This document shows, one piece after another, positions 1-5,873 of a stretch of 5,873 nucleotides of DNA (positions within the stretch are counted from its first letter, which is position 1; the number at the start of each line of letters is the position of its first letter). The stretch is from assembly GCA_947311335.1 (NCBI GenBank), contig CAMZKR010000147.1, positions 1 to 5,873 of the forward strand, given 5' to 3'. Made by a program: the position numbers and the translations under genes. Origin of the DNA: an uncultured bacterium. Lineage in GTDB: Bacteria; Patescibacteriota; Gracilibacteria; BD1-5; UBA6164. The notes under the pieces are model-generated. The model made no database searches. It was not told the DNA's origin and worked only from the letters and a program-made list of their open reading frames with translations.

Positions 1-158
1 AACAAAATATAAAATTTGATTATAATAATAAAGTAGTTATTATTTCTATGTTATGAAATATAATAAAAAGCATTCATATTTCTGGATTAAATATATTAAA
101 AAGAGAAACAAATTATAAAAATATAAAAAAATATTTAAATATTATAAAACAAATGTAA
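1..158 (+). CDS. 3' end of an unidentified gene (partial, 51 residues visible)
   Basis: An open frame enters from the left edge (first full codon at base 3) and ends with TAA at 156-158. It gives 51 residues with one in-frame UGA (54-56), read as Gly. The visible part is rich in Ile, Asn and Lys, with a hydrophobic stretch near VVIISMLG and a basic tail ending IIKQM. I do not recognise the family. It is accepted as a real gene end because the frame is open to the edge and the next gene starts only 2 bases after its stop, the same tight packing as in the rest of this strand. An internal ATG at 48 could start a 36-aa peptide, but the open frame upstream makes a truncated longer gene more likely. 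Function unknown. Confidence 0.55.
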
Positions 159-160
159 TT

Positions 161-418
161 ATGAAAAAAAACATGATAATAAAAGCTTTTGCATTTCTTG
201 CTTTATTTTGAATTATTATATGAATGATATGAACATGATTATTGGTTATTATGTGATCTAGAAATAATACTTCTGAAACTTCACAAAAAATATCTGAAGA
301 AAAATTAAAAGATTTAATTTATAATGCAAAGAATTCTTCTTGAACTATAGAAAAGAGTGATTTATTAAATATTGTATGAACATGAATTATAGAAACTAAT
401 TCGTGAGAGATAAAATAA
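161..418 (+). CDS. Small single-pass membrane protein, 85 aa, unknown function
   Basis: The start is the ATG at 161 and the stop is TAA at 416-418. The protein has a short basic N-terminus (MKKN), then a strongly hydrophobic segment at about residues 6-31 that should span the membrane. A polar, charged tail of about 50 residues follows, beginning SRNNTSETSQ. Glycines at residues 17, 21, 24, 26 and 32 lie in or at the end of the hydrophobic segment with small-residue spacing (GxxxG at 17-21), which is often seen where transmembrane helices pack. All nine glycines are written UGA, so the gene cannot be seen under the standard code. It sits 13 bases before korA and 2 bases after the previous gene, probably in the same operon. 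The hydrophobic segment could instead be an uncleaved signal anchor. No family recognised; no link to the oxidoreductase is shown beyond position. Confidence 0.7.
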
Positions 419-431
419 TAATTTTTAAAAT

Positions 432-2090
432 ATGAAATTAAATATTAGAACAAGTTGACCAGCTTGAATGTGAATTAATTCAACAGCAGAGATAATTTTA
501 CATATAGCATCTAGTTTATGATATGAAATTTTAACAGATTTAGAATATGAATCAAAAATAAAATGATGAACCAATTATTTTGATGTATTTATAAGTGAAT
601 ATTCTGTATATCTTTCAAAATATATAGATATATTGATAGCATTTGATAAAAATTCATTAGAAAGGAATATAAGATTTTTAAAAAAATGAGCAGTAATTAT
701 TTTAAGTAAAAAAACAATTTCAAAAACAGAATTAGATTTAAGAGATTTTAATATTTTAGATTTAGAAATAATAGATAAATTTGAGAATACATATTTATTA
801 TGAATTTTTTCAAAACTTTTAAACATACCTCTTGAATATGTAAATAAACAATTAATTCAGATATTTTGAAGAAAAGGTGAAGAAATAGTAAATAAAAATA
901 TAAATATTATCTCAGAAATAGTAAATAATTATAAACTTAACTTTAATTATAATTTAAAATTAAAGCAAGTTTGAAAATCAAAAGAAATACTTTATTGAAA
1001 TAAAGCAGTAGCATATTGAGCAATAGATTGATGACTCGATTTTTATAGTGCTTATCCTATGACTCCAGCATCAACTATATTAAGTGAAATAGTTAATTCA
1101 AAAAAAGTAAAATATTTACAAGCAGAAGATGAGACAGCAGTTATAAATACTGTTTTATGAGCTAGTTTTACATGAAAAAGAAGTATGACAGCAAGTAGTT
1201 GATGATGATTTGCACTTATGACTGAAGCTTTAAGTTTTGCAGTTCAAGCAGAAATTCCAGTAACGGTTGTATTATCTCAAAGAGCAGGTCCAAGTACAGG
1301 AACTCCAACTTATTTTGAACAATGAGATTTAAATCTTGCACTTAATCCTACTTTTTGAGATTTTAAACATATATTACTTTATCCATCAAATATAGATGAA
1401 GCTTATTATATGTCTTGATTAGCATTAAATTTAGCAGATAAATATCAAGGAATAGTTCTTATATTGATTGATAAACAAATATCTGAAAACTTTGCTACAT
1501 CTATTTCTAAATTTAATGTTCCAGAAATAAATAGGGGGAAAATAGAGAAATTTCCAAATCCAGAATATAAAAGATATAGATTAACTTTTGACCATATATC
1601 TCCAAGAGTAGATGTTTGAACTAAAAATGGCGATTTTATAGCTACAAGTTATGAACATGATGAATATTGAGCTACTACAGAAAATTCTGAGATGAAACAA
1701 AAAATGACTGAAAAAAGAATTAAAAAATATGATGATTTTTATGAAAAACAGTGAGTTTATTGATATGAAATGATTAATCCAGAAGCAAAGAAAATAATAA
1801 TAACAATGTGATTTACTAGTTATACTGCAAAAGAATTTGTAAAGAATAATCACGATTATGGTTTAGTTATTATAAAATATTTAAAACCATTAGATGAAAG
1901 ATTATTAAATGAAATAAAGAATAAATATGAAATTATTTTTGTAGAAAGTAATTATAGCTGACAACTTGAAAATTATATAACAAAGGAATTATGATTAAAA
2001 TATATAGAATGATTAAACATAAAAAATATTAGAAAATATAATCTATATCCTTTTTATTATGAAGATTTTGAAATGTTATTAAATAAATAA
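432..2090 (+). CDS. korA: 2-oxoacid:ferredoxin oxidoreductase, fused gamma-alpha subunit (KorA-type)
   Basis: This 552-aa protein is the gamma-alpha chain of a two-subunit 2-oxoacid:acceptor oxidoreductase. The enzyme oxidatively decarboxylates a 2-oxoacid with CoA to acyl-CoA and CO2 and reduces ferredoxin, or runs in reverse. Residues 1-165 are the gamma domain, opening with GPAGMGINSTAEI and followed by the E-SKIKGGTNYFDV segment. Residues 184-552 are the alpha domain: YPMTPAST (208-215), the AEDE acidic motif (231-234), SSGGG (255-259), QRAGPSTGTPT (283-293), QGDL (297-300) and HDEYG (409-413). The length is close to that of fused KorA proteins. Of 37 glycines, about 30 are UGA, including three in a row at 1200-1208. 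The start at 432 puts the gamma-domain glycine motif at its usual N-terminal place; no Shine-Dalgarno sequence is visible. korB begins 5 bases downstream. Substrate (2-oxoglutarate, pyruvate or another oxoacid) cannot be fixed from the sequence alone. Confidence 0.96.
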
Positions 2091-2095
2091 AAGTT

Positions 2096-2698
2096 ATGAG
2101 AAAATGATTAACAAACATACAATGGTGTCCATGATGTTGAGATACCCTTATAATTTGAGCTATAAAAAAAGCTTTTGAAGAATTATCTATAGAAAGTTAT
2201 AATAGAGTAATTGTTTCGGGTATAGGTTGTAGCTGAAAAGCTTCTCAGTATATAGATGGATATGCAGCTGAAACACTTCATGGTAGAACACTTCCTTTTG
2301 CAACTTGAATAAAAATGGTAAAACCAGAGTTAACGGTTATGGCTGTTGGGGGAGATGGTGATGGTTATGGAATTTGAATGGGACATTTTATACATTCATG
2401 TAAAAGAAATTTAGATATAACTTATATTGTTTTTGATAATGAAAATTATGCATTAACAACTGGGCAATCAAGTCCAACAACTCCTGTTTGAGCAAAAACT
2501 AAAACTACTCCAGAATGAAATCTTGTTACTCCTTTCAATCCAATAAAATTAGCTAAAACTTCTTGATGTTCTTTTGCTAAGGAGGTTGATTCTTCAAAAT
2601 TTATAGAAATGAAAGAAACTATAAAAGATGCTATAAATCATAAATGATTCTCACTTGTAAATATCATTCAAGCTTGTCCAAGTTTTAAAAGATGGTAA
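2096..2698 (+). CDS. korB: 2-oxoacid:ferredoxin oxidoreductase beta subunit (KorB-type), short form
   Basis: This 200-aa protein is the beta subunit, which binds thiamine diphosphate and one [4Fe-4S] cluster and passes electrons to ferredoxin. The N-terminus carries WCPGCGD (residues 10-16) and then VSGIGCSG (40-47). Next is the Mg-thiamine diphosphate motif GGDGDGYGIG, followed about 20 residues later by DNENYALTTGQ. Cys11, Cys14, Cys45 and Cys194 match the four cluster ligands expected in this family. Typical KorB proteins have roughly 270-300 residues. This one stops six residues after Cys194, so the usual C-terminal tail is absent, and the 22 bases before the next gene leave no room for it. 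Glycine codons are about half UGA and half GGN, unlike korA. The pairing with korA 5 bases upstream is the standard arrangement and implies co-translation. Confidence 0.96.
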
Positions 2699-2720
2699 GT
2701 AATATTATTAAATAATTACT

Positions 2721-3836
2721 ATGAATAAATATATATTATCAACTATTGCTTGAGTTGAATCAATTGCAAAAAGAGAAATATTAAAACAATGATGAACAAT
2801 ATTTAAAGTAAAAGATAGAATAATAGAATTTGAGTGAACTGATGATGTAATGATAAGAGTGAATTTATGGTCAAGAGTTTGAAATAAAGTTTATAAAATA
2901 TTAACAGAATCAGAAAATATAGATGATTTTGATAAATTATATAATTTAATAAATAATATTAATTTAAAAAATTATTTTAAAAAGAAATTTCCTTTATCTA
3001 TAAAAGTTAAATCTATTAATTCATCTTTATTTTCAGTTCCAACAATACAAAAGATAACAACAAAAGCTATTATTAACAATTTAACAAATAATTCTGGAGA
3101 GAGAGTGAAATTTGATTCAAATTTAGAAAAATTTGAAATAATGATTTTATTAATTAATAATAAAGCTAGAATTTTATTAAATACAAGTTGAGATTCGCTT
3201 CATAAAAGAGGATATAGAATTGAAACTTGAGATGCTCCAATTAAGGAAAATTTAGCAGCAGCACTTGTTTTATTATCATGATGGAAATTTAATGAAAGAT
3301 TTTATGATTTATTCTGTGGCAGTTGAACTATTGTTATAGAAGCAGCAATGATTGCAAAAAATATAGCACCTGGTTTAAAAAGAAAATTTGCTTTTAATGA
3401 ACTTTGAATAATTAATAGAGATATATATGATAAGGAGTTAATTATTGCAGAAAATAAAATATTTAATGGAACCTATGATATATTTGCAAGTGATATTGAT
3501 TCTAATATTTTAGATATTGCAAAATCTAATGCTAAAAATGCAGGAGTTTTAGATAATATAAAATTTATGAATATTGATTTTACTATTTATATTAAAAAGA
3601 AATTAAAATGAACACTTGTTTCAAATCCTCCTTATTGATATAGATTAAATGTAGATGATTTAGATTATTTGTATAAAAATATAAATAAATTATTAAAAGA
3701 AAATAAAAACCTTAAGTGATGAATAATTACAAGTTATTTTTTATGATTTAATAAAATTATAAAATTGTCCAATTTTAAAAGAAGAAAACTTTATAATTGA
3801 TGAGAAAAAACTTATTTTTATAAAAAGATAAATTAA
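2721..3836 (+). CDS. THUMP-domain 23S rRNA guanine-N2 methyltransferase, RlmL/YpsC family
   Basis: This 371-aa cytoplasmic enzyme should use S-adenosylmethionine to methylate the N2 of a guanine in 23S rRNA (G2445 in the Escherichia coli RlmL N-terminal half). Residues 1-155 fit a THUMP-type RNA-binding region, starting with the typical GVESIAKREI (11-20). The linker motifs RGYR (163-166) and APIKENLAAAL (172-182) precede the Rossmann methyltransferase domain. That domain has DLFCGSGTIVIEAA (196-209) and NIAPG (214-218) for cofactor binding, ASDID (256-260) for the ribose-binding acidic residue, and catalytic NPPYGYR (302-308). It ends with YNGGEKTYFY (358-367). The length matches single-domain YpsC-type proteins rather than the fused double enzyme RlmKL. 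About 17 of 23 glycines are UGA. It starts 22 bases after korB, so it probably shares the transcript without a functional link. Exact target base is inferred from the family. Confidence 0.92.
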
Positions 3837-3906
3837 AGGAGCAATAGTTTTGACTATAAAAGATAAATATGATTTAATTATATAAATATTTGTATAATTA
3901 TTATTA
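3837..3906 (+). promoter_or_regulatory. Intergenic gap with possible promoter and a lone Shine-Dalgarno-like AAAGGAG
   Basis: This is the widest non-coding gap in the window. TTGACT (3850-3855), a 17-base spacer and TTTAAT (3873-3878) resemble a sigma-70-type promoter for the small membrane protein gene at 3907. A second -10-like TATAAT (3893-3898) would start transcription almost at that gene's ATG, giving a leaderless message. AAAGGAG (3835-3841, overlapping the end of the previous gene) is the only good Shine-Dalgarno match I saw next to a gene boundary. It lies 8 bases before a TTG that opens an 11-codon frame ending at 3885. In DNA this AT-rich such matches arise easily by chance, so confidence is low. 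Confidence 0.3.
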
Positions 3907-4137
3907 ATGATAAAAGATATAATTAATTGATATTATAACTTATTTGATAATAAATTGAAAAAGAATAATTTTATTGTTATTATTATAGTTTCAATTATGG
4001 TGTTTTCAATTTGATTGTTTTTACCAAATAATAATCATAAATATCTTAAGTCTAATTTATTAGAGTCTAAAAATAGTTATATAAATAAAGTTGTAAATAT
4101 TGATTGAGTAAAGTATAGGTTAGTCGTAGATAATTAA
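3907..4137 (+). CDS. Small membrane-anchored protein, 76 aa, unknown function
   Basis: The ATG at 3907 opens a frame ending in TAA at 4135-4137. The protein has a polar N-terminal stretch of about 21 residues with several lysines (NKLKKNN at 15-21). A hydrophobic helix follows at about 22-40 (FIVIIIVSIMVF then SIGLFLP), then a polar tail with many Asn, Lys and Ser ending VVNIDGVKYRLVVDN. Basic residues before the helix and few charges just after suggest an N-in, C-out anchor. All three glycines are UGA, so standard calling would miss the gene. It follows rlmL by 70 bases, perhaps with its own promoter, and converges on the 90-aa minus-strand gene, with which it shares its stop tetranucleotide TTAA. 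The tail could be a small extracytoplasmic domain or a pilin- or secretion-related fragment, but no family is recognised. Confidence 0.65.
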
Positions 4138-4406
4138 ATGTATATAATTTCAAAATCATAAGATTTTAATCAAATATTTTTAAATTTATCTTTAGATAAT
4201 TTTTTTATTTTATCATTTATCATTAAAAGTTCTGAGTTAATTAATGGTTTTTTAGTTTTCACTATTATTTTATTTCAATTTATTTTTATTGAAATCAAAT
4301 AATTTGAAATATTTATATTTTTTTCTTTTTTAAATAAATCAATTATGGTTTTCCATATAATTGATTTTATAATTAATTCTTTTTTTTGTAAATCTCAAAT
4401 TAACAT
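4134..4406 (-). CDS. Hypothetical 90-aa basic protein, weakly DUF721/DciA-like
   Basis: On the minus strand the ATG at 4406-4404 opens a frame ending in TAA at 4136-4134. The protein is Lys/Ile-rich with no membrane segment. Residues 38-90 read as a strand pair (ISIKINGNKIIVKT), a P-x-x-x-SEL element (54-60), a lysine-rich helix (66-76) and a final strand (YDFEIIYI). That order resembles the C-terminal part of DUF721/DciA proteins, where a 'V-V-V-S-x-x-x-x-EL' segment is followed by a helix and the strand after the Leu-Gly. DciA loads the replicative helicase in many bacteria. The match is by eye and weak, and the conserved N-terminal WxxxVG is not evident, so no function is assigned. All three glycines are UGA. 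It lies 13 bases after rsmI, the last gene of the minus-strand operon. Confidence 0.65.
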
Positions 4407-4419
4407 ATATTTTAAAATT

Positions 4420-5079
4420 TTAAAACATAATAACAAATTCTCATTTCACTTTATTAGGATTTTCTTCAAAATATTTGATAATTTCTATTACAGTTCATCT
4501 TTTAAATTCTTCAAACTTCTTTGTCAATTCTCTTCAAATAACTATATATTTATCTTCTCATAAATATTTGTTTAAATCTTTTAATGTGCGAATAATTCTA
4601 TGTACAGATTCATAAATAATTATAGTTTCTTTTATATCTTTTAATTTTGTTAATAAAGTTTGCCTTCCTTTTTTTATTGGTAAAAATCAAAGATATAAAA
4701 AATGATTTGATTTTAATCATGAAACTGAAAGTCATGTTATAACAGCTGATGGTCAAGGAATAGGAGATATTTCTATATTTTCTTCTATAGCCTTTTTTAT
4801 AAGAATATATCAAGGATCTGAAATTCAAGGAGTTCAGGCATCACTAATTATAGCAATATCTTTTCAATGTTTTAGTTTTAATATAATTTTATTAATTTTA
4901 TTTTGATTTGAATAAGAATGAAAACTTAATAATTTTCCTTTAATCCCATAATGATTTAATAAAGTTCTTGATGTTCTTGTATCTTCACAAGCTATATAAT
5001 TAACCTCTTTTAAAATTCTTACAGCTCTAAAAGTTATATCTTCAAGATTTCATATTGGGGTTGCTACTATATATAACAT
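4420..5079 (-). CDS. rsmI: 16S rRNA (cytidine(1402)-2'-O)-methyltransferase RsmI, core domain only
   Basis: This 219-aa enzyme adds the 2'-O-methyl group to C1402 of 16S rRNA in the ribosomal decoding centre, using S-adenosylmethionine. The tetrapyrrole-methylase fold is clear: VATPIGNLEDIT (5-16), CEDTR (31-35), SDAGTPGISDPGY (79-91), IPGPSAVITGLSVSG (107-121), GFLP (131-134), YESVHR (156-161), GRELTKKFEE (182-191) and KGEFVIM (212-218). The start at 5079 places ATPIGN at its normal position near the N-terminus. Bacterial RsmI usually has about 280 residues. Here the C-terminal helical domain of about 60 residues is absent, and the next gene starts 13 bases later. Of 16 glycines, 13 are UGA, including those of PIGN, DAGTPG and PGPSA. 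It starts 1 base after the stop of the LapA-like gene, which suggests coupled translation. Confidence 0.96.
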
Positions 5080-5080
5080 A

Positions 5081-5518
5081 TTATTTTTTTAATTTATCTA
5101 TTTTTTTAGTAAAAGAGTCTATTTTATATTCAAGATTTGTTATTATTTTACTATTTTCATTTTTATAAGCATTAATTTTTTTACTGTTATCTTCAACAAA
5201 TTTTTTTAATATAGTAGAGAATTCTTTTTTTATATTATTAATTAAAATATCTTGTCAATCAAGAAGTTTTGATTTAAGTTCTCAGATTTCTTTTTCAAGT
5301 TTTTTATTTTTATAATTTGAGAATATATTAGTAAATTTTAATATAATCCAAATAAAAAGTATATATGTAACAAAAAATAATGTTACAAAACCTATTATAT
5401 AAACATCAAAGTTATAAACCCAAAGTAAATTAATATTTTCTTTTAATGATAAAAGATTTATATTTGATAATATAATTATCATATAGAGAATAGCAGGTAA
5501 TAACAATACAATTTTCAT
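5081..5518 (-). CDS. Two-helix membrane protein with charged helical tail, LapA-like
   Basis: The minus-strand ATG at 5518-5516 opens a 145-aa frame ending in TAA at 5083-5081. Residues 3-19 and 40-61 are strongly hydrophobic and should form two membrane helices joined by a 20-residue loop (SNINLLSLKENINLLWVYN). Residues 68-145 are charged and helical-looking, with many Lys, Glu and Asn and leucine or isoleucine at coiled-coil-like spacing. This layout is that of LapA/DUF1049 proteins, which in enterobacteria act with LapB in envelope lipopolysaccharide control. A lipopolysaccharide role is not implied here, and the family match is by architecture only. Two UGA glycines (residues 79 and 88) cut the standard-code version at residue 78, losing the tail. 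Both Trp codons are UGG. It lies between an unknown gene and rsmI in the minus-strand operon. Confidence 0.8.
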
Positions 5519-5535
5519 ATTATTGATATTAGAAA

Positions 5536-5873
5536 TTAAATTGGTAGTTTTTGAGTCTCAAGTAGTTTATAGATTATACAAGATTTATCTTTAAAATCTC
5601 ATATGAGTAAATACCTTACTTTTTTAGTTTCTTCATTACTAATAATTCAAGAATGCCTTTTTTTTCAAAGAACCTGACTTTTTATTAGTTCTCATAATTT
5701 ATAAATAAAATTTTTTTCTAATAAAATATCTTTTAAATATTCATATTTATTTAAGAATCATTGAAATTCTTTTATGTATCATTTTAAGTCCGCATTTCAT
5801 TTTAGATTAATCAATATATGATATAATCTTCATATACTTAATGTATATCATTTATTTAAAACTAATATTATTG
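5536..5873 (-). CDS. C-terminal part of an unidentified protein (partial, 111 residues visible)
   Basis: A minus-strand frame is open from the right edge of the window and ends with TAA at 5538-5536, giving 111 residues. The N-terminus lies outside the window. The visible part looks soluble and basic: a helical region (residues 28-67, including DLKGYIKEFQGFLNKYEYL), a basic stretch LGKKRHSGIISNEETKKV (68-85), a hydrophobic strand YLLIGDF (87-93) and a tail DKSCIIYKLLETQKLPI. All of its glycines, about nine, are UGA. It ends 17 bases before the LapA-like gene, so it probably belongs to the same operon. I do not recognise the family; the KKRHSG region could contact nucleic acid, but that is a guess from charge alone. 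Confidence 0.65.

Noticed and set aside
575..826. 83-codon minus-strand open frame inside korA
   Set aside because: It is antisense to a well-conserved coding region, has no recognisable motif and is an effect of AT-rich codon content.
1581..1853. 90-codon minus-strand open frame inside korA
   Set aside because: Antisense to the alpha domain; its Phe/Ile/Ser-rich composition is what the complement of Lys/Asn/Glu-rich coding sequence gives.
432..2090. korA read as a pseudogene because of dozens of in-frame UGA codons
   Set aside because: UGA is the only interrupting codon, the frame is otherwise intact for 552 residues, and UGA sits at conserved glycines. This is recoding, not decay.
2699..2720. 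Frameshift hiding a lost KorB C-terminus
   Set aside because: Only 22 bases separate korB from the next well-supported start, so no tail of about 80 residues could be encoded there.
3801..3836. Imperfect A/T inverted repeat near the end of the rlmL-type gene as a terminator
   Set aside because: It lies in coding sequence, has no G/C stem and is what such AT-rich DNA gives by chance.
4345..4563. 72-codon plus-strand open frame over the end of rsmI
   Set aside because: It overlaps the conserved RsmI C-terminal motifs and the start of the 90-aa gene on the opposite strand; no independent support.
4610..4828. 72-codon minus-strand open frame in another frame of rsmI
   Set aside because: It is a different frame of the same strand as rsmI, whose own frame carries the family motifs.
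1..5873. CRISPR array, tRNA, rRNA, riboswitch or insertion sequence
   Set aside because: I saw no regular spaced repeats, no cloverleaf or CCA-type end, no conserved rRNA sequence and no transposase; nearly every base is covered by coding frames.

Overview
The window is a very AT-rich, densely coding stretch that makes sense only if UGA is read as glycine (translation table 25). Under the standard code every long gene is broken up. With UGA = Gly, near-full-length conserved proteins appear, and UGA falls exactly on invariant glycines: CPGCG in KorB, the YG.IDGG region and SSGGG in KorA, SDAGTPGISDPG in RsmI, CGSG and NPPYG in RlmL. Trp is UGG throughout, so a UGA = Trp code does not fit. This code is known from the candidate phyla radiation lineages Absconditabacteria (SR1) and Gracilibacteria (BD1-5/GN02). 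I place the organism in one of these, with a slight lean to Absconditabacteria because no CGA or CGG codon is used. All ten stop codons in the window are UAA.

Left block, + strand, 1-3836: the 3' end of an unidentified gene; an 85-aa single-pass membrane protein; korA (fused gamma-alpha subunit of a 2-oxoacid:ferredoxin oxidoreductase); korB (its thiamine-diphosphate and [4Fe-4S] subunit, unusually short); and a THUMP-domain 23S rRNA guanine-N2 methyltransferase of the RlmL/YpsC type. Gaps are 2 to 22 bases, so this looks like one transcription unit. A 70-base gap with a possible promoter then precedes a 76-aa membrane protein (3907-4137, +).

Right block, - strand, 5873 down to 4134: the C-terminal part of an unidentified protein; a two-helix membrane protein with a charged helical tail resembling LapA; rsmI (16S rRNA C1402 2'-O-methyltransferase, core domain only); and a 90-aa protein faintly like DUF721/DciA. 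Gaps are 1 to 17 bases, again operon-like. The two blocks converge, and the facing genes share one TTAA tetranucleotide for their stop codons.

KorA and KorB together would form the two-subunit enzyme that interconverts a 2-oxoacid plus CoA with acyl-CoA, CO2 and reduced ferredoxin. This points to an anaerobic or ferredoxin-linked step in an otherwise reduced genome. The two rRNA methyltransferases are housekeeping. I found no tRNA, rRNA, CRISPR array, insertion sequence or clear terminator. I do not see a convincing new multi-gene system. The most unusual content is the recoding itself, the minimal KorB, and several small proteins that standard gene calling would lose.
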